Positions 11,560 to 22,450 of a stretch of DNA of 64,000 bases are shown piece by piece (position 1 is the first letter of the stretch; each line of letters starts with the position of its first letter). The notes beneath the pieces were generated by a model. It did no database searches. It saw only the letters and a program-made list of their open reading frames with translations, and was not told where the DNA came from. Both the position numbers and the translations under genes were made by a program. Source of the DNA: Zingiber officinale (Eukaryota; Streptophyta; Magnoliopsida; Zingiberales; Zingiberaceae); contig NC_055997.1 in assembly GCF_018446385.1 (NCBI RefSeq), positions 39,250,254 to 39,314,253 on the forward strand. Reading direction: 5' to 3'.

Positions 11560-11890
11560 TTTTATGATATGCTATATGTTGTGTGCACTTATGCCATCAT
11601 GTTATGATTCCCTATGATATGCTATATGTTGTGTGCACTTATGTCATCATGTTATGATTCCCTTATGCCATCATGTTATGATTCCCTATGATATGCTATA
11701 TGTTATGTGCACTTATGCCATCATGTTATGATTCCCTATGATATGTTATATGTTATGTGCACTTATGCCATTATGTTATGGTTCCCTATGATATGCTATA
11801 TGTTATGTGTACTCATGCCATCATGTTATGACTCCCTATGATATGCTATATGTTATGTGCACTTTATGCCATCATGTTATACTTATGCCA
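11560..11890 (+). repeat. Tandem repeat of about 60 bp in Gypsy LTR
   Basis: About five to six copies of a unit containing GATATGCTATATGTT, GTGCACTTATGCCATCATG and TTATGATTCCC occur head to tail with little divergence. The array is internal to the LTR. Similarity between copies suggests recent slippage or unequal exchange. Confidence 0.75.
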
Positions 11891-12592
11891 GGCTTATGTA
11901 TGATGAAAAGCCTAAGAGATGCTTCCCTATAAGTTGGGATTAAGAGCACTCTTCACGATATGACAAGAAACATGATATGCTATGATATGACAAGGAACAT
12001 GTATGCTATTTTACTTTTGTATGGCTTGTACCGGACCCTAAGCATGGTCCACAGGATGGGCTCCTAAGTTGTCCCTAGGTCGATGGTCAATAAAACGGGC
12101 CTAGTACGGGATGGGCTCCTAAGTTGTCCCTAGGTCGATGGTCTAGAAAACGGACCTAGTTCCTAATAAGTTCAAGATTAGCTACCTCGGATTTATTTAG
12201 GATGCGCAAAAAAATTCATGTATGTGGTACAATGTCAGGCCCTCATGTTGAGATTATGTTTAAGTACTTATATGATATATGTTTTCAAAAGATCATTTTG
12301 CATTTACTCATTCCATACTATATGATATATGTTTTCAAAAGATCATCTTGCATCTACATATTTCATGCTATTTGATTTCGTATGCTTTAGGTAGATGCTC
12401 TCTTGAGATGTTTTTCATGCTATATGATGTCTATGCCTTAAGAAGATGTTCGTTGAGAAATCTTTATGATGCCTAGATGAACATGCTACTACCTTATGCT
12501 TATGCTCTTATATGCTAGGTTTATGGTTTGCCCAATAAGTATGACATTATTTTAAATCTAGATGTTGGGTAAATGAACATGACACTACTCTA

Positions 12593-13731
12593 TGATGGAT
12601 CGAAAGCGCTAGAGGGGGGGGTGAATAGCGCTCGTGGCTATTTTAACATTTTTCGGAAATCGTAAAAGAGTTACGCAGCGGAAAGTAAAAGCAAACACAG
12701 CAGACGCAGATGTTTTACTTCGTTCGGAGCCTATGGCGACTCCTACTCGAAGGCCCGCGGTCCTTGACCGCTTTCGATGGGCAACTACTATAATATCGGA
12801 AAGATTACAATTTGAATTACAATTAATGCAATAAGTAAACTAATACCGACAACAAAAGATCGAAGAGTCTGAGCTTCGGGTTGTCGACGTCGAGTAGTAG
12901 CACTTCAAGGTTGTCTCGTTGGCAGCACTTCACAGAAGAAAGCTTAGAATATGTTGTTCTTGAAGCTACTCCTCAACTCTCCTTTTATATGAGGTTCAGG
13001 GCGCCTGGGACCATTCCGAGCGCCTGGAGTGTGATGTGGCCAGCCAACCAGGTTGCTCCACATTGCGAAGTTGCGCAAGGGATAAAAGTTGGTCCCGGGC
13101 GCCCCGACCTGTTCCGGGCGCCCGGACCTCCGGGCGCCCGGATCCATCCCGGGCGCCCGGACTACCTTTTTCTAGCAGGTTCCTTACCTGCAAACAAAGG
13201 TTAGTCCGAGCAATATACCCTGCAAGACAGTGTTAGAATCTGATAAAATACAGTAAGGAATAACTGACAGTCTTCGGACTGTCCGAGTCTGACTTCGGAT
13301 TCCCAACCGGAAACCCTAGGTCGACCCGACGCCTACTGTTCCCTCTACGGGGAGCGTGTCCTCACCTACTCCCCTCAGGAGAGATTACCTGATGTCAGTC
13401 CGGTCCTCCAGACCGACTGGACTTCGGACTTCCCGCCTAGGGTTACCAGCCCCTAGGACCTAGGGTTACCGCCCCCTAGGGTTTTTCTCCACCTAGGGTT
13501 ACCACCCCCTAGGACCTAAGGTTACCGCCCCTTAGGGTTTTCCTCCACCTAGGGTTACCGCCCCCTAGGACCTAAGGTTACCACCCCTTAGGGTTTTTCA
13601 CCTGCCTAACCGCAGCTAGGACTTTCCTGAAACACTCATTCAAACATGTTAGATCACACACTAACTTAACTTTGAATCATTTGCCATTATCAAAACTAAG
13701 GTTCGATCGTCGGATGCTTCCCGCACCAACA
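12593..13731 (-). mobile_element. Solo LTR nested in the Gypsy solo LTR, 1139 bp
   Basis: The bounds are TGATGGATCG at 12593 and GCACCAACA at 13731, with perfect CTCTA duplications at 12588-12592 and 13732-13736. The plus-strand left end carries GCTAGAGGGGGGGTGAATAGCG, like the 3' ends of the minus-strand gag-only LTRs, so it is read as minus (TGTTGGTGCGGG... to ...CCATCA). It has a GC-rich island with GGGCGCCCGGA motifs (about 13090-13165) and the repeat block 13436-13605. No coding capacity. Confidence 0.85.
13436..13605. repeat. CCTAGGGTTACC tandem repeat
   Basis: Three units of about 58 bp each contain two half-units CCTAGGGTTACCRCCCC and CTAGGACCTAAGGTTACC. The half-units are themselves near-palindromic (CCCTAGG/CCTAGGG). 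The block lies inside the nested solo LTR and has the look of recent slippage. Confidence 0.7.
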
Positions 13732-14331
13732 CTCTATGCTTAATTCATGATTTATGTTTTTTGTGACTAGGAAAGGATCTTACTAAGCCTATATGCTTAT
13801 AGTTTTATGTTTCCTTGTACTGCAGAAAAGGGTAAAGAATAGCTAAATTAAGGGGAGCAGCAGGAAAGGCAAAGATGTGTGTGGCAGTGGCATGGTGGAA
13901 TAGATCTATTTGTATTTCAAGACTTATATATGTCTAAGTTTCTCATGTGAACCTATTATGCTACTTGATATTAACTTGAACCTGTTTGGATGGTTTATAC
14001 ACTTATGTTTTTCCTTATTCCATGTTAGCATGATTTATGTTCTAGTTTAAAATATCATGTATTATGTTCAAGTAGTAGATATTAAACCAAGTTATATGCA
14101 TGAATGCTAGTATGTTCACATGATATGTTGAAAGGATTAGCATGTCACATGTTTAATATGTTACATGATTATTACATGATTATATATTGTTCACATGTCA
14201 TGTCTTGTTAATATGATTTTATGATTTAATAAAGAAAAAGAATTCTTCCACTGCCATGATTTTATGTATGTATATATGTATGTTCCCAGTAACCCCGTCC
14301 TTTCTATGTAGTAGGAAGGGCGGGCGTTACA

Positions 14332-15403
14332 AACCGTCAACCAAAGCATTGAAGATGATGGCCGGACTAAGCATCTTTCCACCTAAGTTCGAGGGGGAGT
14401 TCACGATTTGGAAAAGGAAGATAGAGGTATTCTTCAAAACTGACTTTGAATAATTAATAATAATGAAGTATGATTTTTTTAGCACCAAAGGATCGGCAAG
14501 GGAATGACAAATAAGAAAATCAATGGATGAGAAAAGAACAAGTTGACTTTGTGGCAAATAACAAGGCAGAATTTCATCTACTGAGCGTTTTCCCACCATA
14601 AAAAGTCAATCAGATCGGAGCCTACAAGTTAGCCAAAGAGCTCTGGGATAAATTTCTAGAACTACACGAAGGGACCTCGGAGGCAAAACTCGCTAGATGA
14701 GACCTGCTCCAGAACCATATTAGCAACCTCCGATTAGAAGAAGGCGAAACCATCGCACACCTCCACTCGAGAATCAAAGAACTCATCACCGGACTCACTA
14801 ATCTTAGATAAAAGGTAACCAATTGATATTGACTAAGGTACTCACTTAATACTTTTCCTAGGACTCCTGAATGGGCAACCCTAGTAGATACATATTTCAT
14901 CTCTAGAGACTTAGAGGTAAGCAATTTAGAAGAATTGTTCTCTACTTTTGAAATTCATGAGTCAAGATATGCAGATCTAAAGGAGTCAAAGCACAACACT
15001 ACCTTAATGGCAAAAATGGATGAATTAGAGTCTGAAACATCTCTCGACGAAAAATGACATTTATGGTATGGAAGTTTAAAAAATTCTTTAAAACTAATAA
15101 ATTCAATCAAATGCAGGACAAAAAAAGAAAAAGGAGAGTAGATGTTATCACTACAATGAAGAAAGACACGTCAAATACAACCACCCAAAATTGAAAGACA
15201 AGGATAAGGATAAAAGAATGACCCAAAAGAAGCACAAGAATTTAATGGAGACATGGGACGAAACATCGTCATCAGATTCGGAAGTCGTAGGCTATGTCGG
15301 ACTTGCACTGAAGGCAAGTCACCAAGAAGATGATGAAGTAAGTTCATCAGAGATGAACATCGATGAAGGGGAGCAACGTCAAAAGAAAGCAGCTCTACAG
15401 GGA
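14332..15403 (+). pseudogene. Gag remnant of the plus gag-only element, middle part
   Basis: An ATG at 14355 opens MMAGLSIFPPKFEGEFTIWKRKIEVFF, the plant Copia gag start, which ends at a TAA after codon 32. Degraded frames follow with recognisable pieces: the ALG-ISRTTRR region near 14640, a zinc-knuckle relic near 15130-15180 (CHYNEERHVKYN, with Cys and Gly positions altered), and an open stretch from 15191 with a basic run (KDKDKDKR) and an acidic tail (ETSSSDSEVVGYVGLALKASH). The Gypsy remnant interrupts it at 15404; the tail continues at 22175 with EASDNEINKVSQVRSLPPDK, matching the sister copy's SEVCLLPPDR. Confidence 0.75.
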
Positions 15404-18400
15404 TGTAACGCCCCGCCCCTTCCTGCTTAAGCTGACGGGGGTTACTTATCTTTTCTTCTTAAAACAGCGGAAGTCTTATCTATAGTATGCGTTTTTTTTT
15501 CTTTAAAACTTTTTCTTTACTTTTCAAATCATCATCACTAACTACCTATCATATGAGTCACATAACATGCTTAACATAAATTTAAACCATAATACCAAAG
15601 AGCATGATGAAATATCATGGAGTTATAAATAAGCGACATGAATATAATTCTTATTAACTAGAAGCAGGTTTTTCTCTTTAGCCGAGTCACTACTACACAC
15701 GTCCTCCTTGCCCCCTCCTGCTGCTCCCTTAGTACATCCATTCTTTGCCCTTATCTGTGGTACAAGAAAAGTAAGCTGTGAGCACACAAGGCTCAGTAAG
15801 ATCCTTTCCTACTCACAAAAACTGTATAGCATAACTAAATCTCCAAGGCATAAAGCATAAAGACGACTCATTATATCATGTATAGAAACATCATATCATA
15901 ACATAATCGTAAGGTATCATGGTATATCATAACATGCATCCTAGCATAACATAATCATAATCATAGCGTATCATAACATGATCATAAAGTTCATCCTAGC
16001 ATAACATAACATAATCATAAGCATTATAACATATCATGATAAAATCATAAAGGGCATCCTAGCATATCATAATCATGATCATAGCATATCATAACATAAT
16101 CATAAAGTTCATCCTAACATAACATAACATAATCGTAAGCATCATGGTATATCGTAACATAATCATAAAGTGTTATGCGAGATGACTTTCAAAAACATGA
16201 TTCATGCAATAATATATGCAACATGTCCTTTGAAAACTTATTACATACATACTTAAACATAATCATAACATGATTAGGGCCCCGGCTTGTACCACATACA
16301 TAAATGCGCACATCCTATGTAGGTCCAAGGTAGCAAGTCTTGAACCCTACAAGGCATACATACTAGGCCCGTTTCTTAGTCCATCGACCTAGGGGCACTT
16401 AGGAGCCCATCCCTAACGAGGCCCGTTTCTTAGTCCATCGACCCCGGGGCGCTTATGGAGCCCACCCTTGGTACAAGCCATATAAAGTAAAGTAGCATGT
16501 CATACATATCATGGTTCTTAATATTTCATGCACATCATATTTCTTATCATATCATACCATACAGAATTTGGGCACACAGCTCATCATAATGGTATGTAAA
16601 ATTTGGGCACACAGCACATCATAATTCATGCATAATTTGGGCACACAGCTCATCATAAATAGCACACAGCATAGCATAAGGGTTACCATCATACATAGAT
16701 CATAAGTGTACATAATTAAACATAGAAGCATAACAAGCTCTTACCACATTATAAACATTTCATGTGAGATACATGGGAAAATCATATTTAGATTTCTAAC
16801 CCTAATGTCATGTAATGGCCGAAACATATAGATGTGACTTAGGTTAGAAATCAACATACAAGCATGTGAACCCTAAACCAATATCATATCATATACCATA
16901 AAGAAACATCATGAGCATGCTTTAGGTTAGGTTCTAGGTTTCCTAAGCTTATAAATTTTATCATGGCCGAATCTTATCAATCATTACATTGGGTTAAAAA
17001 CAACATTCAAGCATGTGAAACCTAAGCAAATGTTACAAGGAACATCATGAGCATAGTTAGGTTAGGTTCCAAGTTTCCTAGGCCCTTAAACTTGTTGTGG
17101 CCGAAACCTTTAAGGCTTGGAGCTAGGTTTCAAGTGTCATAAAAACATGGAAACCCTAAACAAGTTTCATAGCAATTATTACAAGGAACATCATGAGCAT
17201 AATTAGGTTAGGTTCCAAGTTTCCTAGGCCCTTAAACTTGTTGTGGCCGAAACCCTTAAGGCTTGGAACTAGGTTTCAAGTGTCCTAAAAGCATGGAAAC
17301 CCTAAACCAATTTCATAGCAATTATTACAAGGAACTTCATGAGCATAATTAGGTTAGGTTCTAAGTTTCCTAGGCCCTTAAACATGTTTTGGCCGAAACT
17401 TGTAAGGCTTGAATCTAGGGTTCAAGTATCATAAAAGCATGAGAACCCTAAATAACTTTCATAGCAATTATTTCAAGGAACAACATGAGCATAATTAGGT
17501 TAGGTGCTAAGTTTCCTAGGCCCTTAAACATGTTGTGGTCGAAACTTGTAAGGCTTGAATCTAGGGTTCAAGTATCATAAAAGCATGAGAACCCTAAACA
17601 ACTTTCATAGCAATTATTTCAAGGAACAACATGAGCATAATTAGGTTAGGTGCTAAGTTTCCTAGGCCTTTAAACATGTTGTGGCCGAAACTTGTAAGAC
17701 TTAAACTAGGGTTCAAGTGTCATAAAAAGCATGAGAACTTTAAACAACTTTCATAGCAATTATTTCAAGGAACAACATGAGCATAATTAGGTTAGGTGCT
17801 AAGTTTCCTAGGCCTTTAAACATGTTGTGGCCGAAACTTGTAAGGCTTGAATCTAGGGTTCAAGTATCATAAAAGCATGAGAACCCTAAACAACTTTCAT
17901 AGCAATTATTTCAAGGAACAACATGAGCATAATTAGGTTAGGTGCTAAGTTTCCTAGGCCTTTAAACATGTTGTGGCCGAAACTTGTAAGACTTAAACTA
18001 GGGTTCAAGTGTCATAAAAAGCATGAGAACCTTAAACAACTTTCATAGCAATTATTTCAAGGAACAACATGAGCATAATTAGGTTAGGTGCTAAGTTTCC
18101 TAGGCCTTTAAACATGTTGTGGCCGAAACTTGTAAGACTTAAAACTAGGGTTCAAGTGTCATAAAAAAAAACATGAGAACCCTAACAAATTTCATAACAA
18201 TTATTTTAAGGAACAACATGAGCATGTCATATTAATTTCATAACTTGTCTTAAGGAGGATCATGGCATAATTAGTTTAGGTTTAACAATTTTTTTTCTAG
18301 GCCCCTAGTCATATCATGGCCGAATACATATGAACATGGAATGAAGTTTAATCATCATATAGGCATGAGCATATTATGTTAACAACTTCCTCATCATGAG

Positions 18401-19444
18401 GCACATATCATAAACAAAAATAAGAAACATGCTTGGTTTGAGTCTTAACTTACCTATTTCCTTTGTTCATATTTGGCCGAGAGTCTAGGGGTATGACTCT
18501 AAGTTCTAACAAATATTCTAGCATATGAACATTAGATAAATCCCTACCATAAAATACATGTTACAAGAAGCATATTGAGCATGTCAAAATTTAGGTCTTT
18601 ACATTTCCTAGATCTTTCTTTTTGGTCTTGTCTTGGCCGAAATTTTCATGAAGGTATCCTAGGTTTTTAGGCAACCAAATCTCATAGAAAAATACACAAG
18701 CTATTGTACCACAGGTGAGGGAAACTTACATCCTTTCGCTTGTGATTTTTCTTAAGGAAAAAGATATCCTAAGTGCCAAGGAAGGAGAAAGCTTCTTCTT
18801 CTTGTACCTCCTTTTGCTTCTTTTGCTTGGAAGGGATAGAACTTGAAGGCTTCTTCTCGAAATTTAGTTTTCTTGGAGAGGAACTTAGCTTAGCTTTTGG
18901 AATAAGGAGAGGGAAAGGCTCTTGGTTTCGGTGAAGAATGAGGAAGGAGAAAGAAGGAGGAAGAAAAGAAATTTAATCTCTTGTTTTTCTTCTCCCAATC
19001 TATTTATTCCTTTGCCAATGAAACATGTCTTCATTCATTCCCTCAACTCCTCTTTTCCCCCACTCCTTTAATTCCCATGAAAAATAGAGAGAGGGAGGGA
19101 AGTAGGCAATTTACCTTTTGATTGCTTCTTCTCTTAACCAAGAGGAAGAGGAGGTAAGCCACTTGGTTTTCTCTTACTCTTTTGCTTAGTTTTCTTTTAT
19201 TTCCTTCTCACCTTTAACTAAATTTTTCATTCCTTTCTATCCCAATATTATTCATTATCCTAGTGGTTATCATACATCAATTTATCTCCATTATTTGTGG
19301 GAGGTTCAAGGTTCAATCCTTGACCTCACCTCTTCTTATTCTATTTTTGGTTTCTATTTTCCCCTTTTCTCTTATCCTTTTTATTTCTATGCTCTAAAGA
19401 AAATAATATCCATATACCTATCTTAATATTTCATGGGTGTTACA
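15404..19444 (-). repeat. 3' LTR of the Gypsy remnant, 4.04 kb
   Basis: On the minus strand it starts TGTAACACCCATG at 19444 and ends GGGGCGTTACA at 15404. It is unusually long, with several internal arrays: CATAATCATAA-type repeats at about 15880-16170, TTTGGGCACACAGC at 16565-16660, and a 146-bp array at about 17030-18235. The Gypsy integrase frame ends 36 bases before it. Positions 15404 to about 17240 are repeated nearly unchanged at 19847-21820. Confidence 0.85.
17030..18235 (-). repeat. 146-bp tandem array in Gypsy LTR, about eight copies
   Basis: The phrase AAGGAACAWCATGAGCATA recurs at about 17036, 17184, 17330, 17476, 17622, 17768, 17914, 18060 and 18209, a period of 146 bp. Each unit also has TAGGTTAGG, TTTCCTAGGCC, GTGGCCGAAAC and GGGTTCAAGT. 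Neighbouring units alternate between two variants (for example GGCTTGAATCTAGG and GACTTAAACTAGG), which suggests duplication of dimers. Confidence 0.85.
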
Positions 19445-19479
19445 GTACCCCATACCTCATAGAAAGTTCATCCTCGAAC

Positions 19480-19846
19480 TTAGAATAGCGACGGATACTT
19501 CTGTTTCATATCCTCTTCCCGTTCCCACGTGGCTTCTTAGTATCGTTGATTTTGTCACAGGACCTTTACTAAGGGTACCTCCTTGTTCCTCAGTCTTTTG
19601 ATGTCTCGATCCAATATCTGGATTGGTCGGCTCTCGTAGGTTAGGTCCTCTTGCACTTGTACTGCCCGTGGTTCGATCACTTGATCCGTGCTCGGAATGC
19701 ATTTCTTTAGCATCAAAACGTGGAATACATTGTGAATGGCTGACATCTCTTGAGGCAGCTCTATTTCATAAGCTACTTTGCCGATTCTTTTCAGAACTCG
19801 GTATGGTCCCACATAACGCGGACTTAGCTTTCCCTTCTTACCAAAC
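19480..19846 (-). pseudogene. Gypsy integrase C-terminal remnant
   Basis: Minus-strand frame: GKKGKLSPRYVGPYRVLKRIG, then VAYEIELPQEMSAIHNVFHV, LMLKKCIPSTDQVI, LDRDIKRLRNKEVPLVKVL, a TGA where the family has Trp, another stop, and EATWEREEDMKQKYPSLF before TAA at 19480. RYVGPY, HNVFHVSML, RNKxxPLVKVLW and EATWE are hallmarks of the C-terminal end of plant Gypsy integrases. About 115 codons remain of a polyprotein that should exceed 1000. The break at 19847 coincides with an LTR end. It is non-functional. Confidence 0.85.
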
Positions 19847-21820
19847 TGTAACGCCCCGCCCCTTCCTGCTTAAGCTGACGGGGGTTACTTATCTTTTCTT
19901 CTTAAAACAGCGGAAGTCTTATCTATAGTATGAGTTTTTTTTTTCTTTAAAACTTTTTCTTTACTTTTCAAATCATCATCACTAACTACCTATCATATGA
20001 GTCACATAACATGCTTAACATAAATTTAAACCATACCAAAGAGCATGATGAAATGTCATGGAGTCATAAATAAGCGACATAAATATAATTCTTATTAACT
20101 AGAAGCAAGTCTTTCTCTTTAGCCGAGTCACTACTACACACGTCCTCCTTGCCCCCTCCTGCTGCTCCCTTAGTACATCCATTCTTTGCCCTTATCTGTG
20201 GTACAAGGAAAGTAAGCTGTGAGCACACAAGACTCAGTAAGATCCTTTCTTACTCACAAAAACTGTATAGCATAACTAAATCTCCAAGGCATAAAGCATA
20301 AAGACGACTCATCATATCATGTATAGAAACATCATATCATAACATAATCGTAAGGTATCATGGTATATCATAACATGCATCCTAGCATAACATAATCATA
20401 ATCATAGCGTATCGTAACATGATCATAAAGTTCATCCTAGCATAACATAACATAATCATAAGCATTATAACATATCATGATAAAATCATAAAGGACATCC
20501 TAGCATATCATAATCATGATCATAGCATATCATAACATAATTATAAAGTTCATCCTAACATAACATAACATAATCGTAAGCATCATGGTATATCGTAACA
20601 TAATCATAAAGTGTTATGCGAGATGACTTTCAAAAACATGATTCATGCAATAATATATGCAACATGTCCTTTGAAAACTTATTACATACATACTTAAACA
20701 TAATTATAACATGATTAGGGCCCCGGCTTGTACCACATACATAAATGCGCGCGTCCTATGTAGGTCCAAGGTAGCAAGTCTTGAACCCTACAAGGCATAT
20801 ATACTAGGCCCGTTTCTTAGTCCATCGACCCAGGAGCACTTAGGAGCCCATCCCTAACGAGGCCCGTTTCTTAGTCCATCGACCCTGGGGCGCTTATGGA
20901 GCTCACCCTTGGTACAAGTCATATAAAGTAAAGTAGCATGTCATACATATCATGGTTCTTAATATTTCATGCACATCATATTTCTTATCATATCATACCA
21001 TACAGAATTTGGGCACACAGCTCATCATAATGGTATGTAAAATTTGGGCACACAGCACATCATAATTACATGCATAATTTGGGCACACAGCTCATCATAA
21101 ATAGCATATAGCATAGCATAAGGGTTACCATCATACATAGATCATAAGTGTACATAATTAAACATAGAAGCATAACAAGCTCTTACCACATTATAAACAT
21201 TTCATGTGAGATACATGGGAAAATCATATTTAGATTTCTAACCCTAATGTCATGTAATGGCCGAAACATATAGATGTGACTTAGGTTAGAAATCAACATA
21301 CAAGCATGTGAACCCTAAACCAATATCATATCATATACCATAAGGAAACATCATGATCATGCTTTAGGTTAGGTTCTAGGTTTCCTAAGCTTATAAATCT
21401 TATCATGGCCGAATCTTATCAATCATTTCATTGGGTTAAAAACAACATTCAAGCATGTGAAACCTAAGCAAATGTTACAAGGAACATCATGAGCATAGTT
21501 AGGTTAGGTTCCAAGTTTCCTAGGCCCTTAAACTTGTTGTGGCCGAAACCTTTAAGGCTTGGAGCTAGGTTTCAAGTGTCATAAAAACATGGAAACCCTA
21601 AACAAGTTTCATAGCAATTATTACAAGGAACATCATGAGCATAATTAGGTTAGGTTCCAAGTTTCCTAGGCCCTTAAACTTGTTGTGGCCGAAACCCTTA
21701 AGGCTTGGAACTAGGTTTCAAGTGTCCTAAAAGCATGGAAACCCTAAACAAGTTTCATAGCAATTATTACAAGGAACATCATGAGCATAATTAGGTTAGG
21801 TTCCAAGTTTCCTAGGCCCT
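19847..21820 (-). repeat. Truncated second LTR of the Gypsy remnant
   Basis: It is nearly identical over almost 2 kb to 15404-17240, with only scattered substitutions and small indels, including the same CATAATCATAA and GGGCACACAGC arrays. It stops at TTTCCTAGGCCCTT, in the third unit of the 146-bp array, where 22 unmatched bases and then the palindromic element follow. Only the part adjoining the CA end is kept. Confidence 0.85.
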
Positions 21821-21843
21821 TCGTCGCTTATCCGCCTTTTTAT

Positions 21844-22174
21844 TGTAACGATCAGGCCCTCTTGGCCCATTTGGCGACCCATTTGGCGACCTCTCATGTC
21901 GTCGACCATCGTCCCTTATGTCGTCGACCCATTTGGAGACCTCTAATACTTAAGCCTGGAGGTTTAGAGTTCGAATCCTGGGGGAGGCAAAAATCCACTG
22001 ACCAGGGGTGGAAAGTCCTAGTGAGTAACGGCACGGCCAAGGGTTGTCGGTCGATGACATTAGAGGTCGCTAAATGGGCCGACGACATAAGGGCCGATGG
22101 TCGACGACATGAGAGGTCGCTAAATGGGTCGCTAAATGGGCCGCTAAATGGGCCAAGAGGGCCGGGTCGTTACA
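21844..22174. mobile_element. 331-bp palindromic element with about 120-bp inverted ends
   Basis: The left end reads TGTAACGATCAGGCCCTCTT, and the complement of the right end reads TGTAACGACCCGGCCCTCTT. Both continue with GGCCCATTTRGCGACC units, CTCTCATGTCGTCGACCAT and CCCTTATGTCGTCG. The ends therefore fold back over roughly 100-120 bases with few mismatches; the CATTTRGCGACC module is itself repeated two to three times per arm. The middle (about 21955-22020) contains GAGTTCGAATCCT, close to the Pol III B box GGTTCGAATCC. No protein is encoded. No clean target duplication of its own is visible: the left flank is ...TTTTTAT and the right flank is the AGGGA of the Gypsy block. It could be a foldback MITE or a SINE-like foldback. 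Confidence 0.7.
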
Positions 22175-22450
22175 AGGGAAGCATCAGATAATGAGATCAA
22201 CAAGGTAAGTCAGGTAAGATCTCTACCTCCTGATAAGTTATTTAAATTTATAAAAATATTGTCAAAAAATTCTTGTAAATTAGAAATTGAAAATGGAAAA
22301 TTTTAAAAGGAAAATAAGGAATTAAAAGTAACCTTAGCAATATCTTGTCGATTAAAAGATTTTGACAAGATAAAAACTAAAAATAAAAAATTGAAATTAG
22401 AAATAGAAAATTTGAAGAATTATGCATGCTCACATATTCAATAAATTAGA
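22175..22450 (+). pseudogene. Gag tail of the plus gag-only element
   Basis: After the AGGGA duplication the frame continues EASDNEINKVSQVRSLPPDK, then a Lys/Asn-rich stretch with stops. The sister gag at 7150-7300 has the equivalent EVCLLPPDRLYNAIKILS. It is the tail of the same gag as 14332-15403 and has no function now. Confidence 0.6.

Larger units (their letters stand above)
10336..14331 (+). mobile_element. Gypsy-type solo LTR, about 2.85 kb plus a nested insert
   Basis: It starts TGTAACACCCC at 10336 and ends GGGCGGGCGTTACA at 14331, with a near-perfect 5-bp duplication AACTG (10331-10335) and AACCG (14332-14336). No coding domain or primer site is present. It is related to the LTR at 15404-19444 in the opposite orientation: the ends match, and both hold a paired block built on GGGCTCCTAAG and CCTAGGTCGATGG (12052-12150 here, complement at 16370-16470). 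It contains a tandem array (about 11560-11890) and a solo LTR (12593-13731). The target is the 5' leader of the plus gag-only element; gag resumes at 14332. Confidence 0.8.
15404..22174 (-). mobile_element. Chimeric Gypsy (Ty3) remnant with 4-kb LTR
   Basis: The whole block is flanked by perfect AGGGA duplications (15399-15403 and 22175-22179) in the gag of the plus gag-only element. Read on the minus strand it holds a palindromic element (22174-21844), 22 bp of unmatched filler, a truncated LTR (about 21821-19847), a Gypsy integrase C-terminus (19846-19480), and a full LTR (19444-15404). Gag, protease, RT, RNase H and most of the integrase are missing. The LTR-to-integrase join at 19846/19847 falls exactly at the LTR terminus, with no primer-binding site. 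It is either a deletion product or a second element inserted in the first and then collapsed. Confidence 0.75.

Noticed and set aside
17030..18235. Regular repeats that could be mistaken for a CRISPR array
   Set aside because: The units are contiguous 146-bp near-identical repeats without unique spacers, in an LTR of a eukaryotic genome.
21781..22191. 136-codon frame with an SLNGSLNGPLNGP repeat
   Set aside because: It runs across the Gypsy LTR break and the palindromic element; the repeat comes from CGCTAAATGGG modules, not from a protein.
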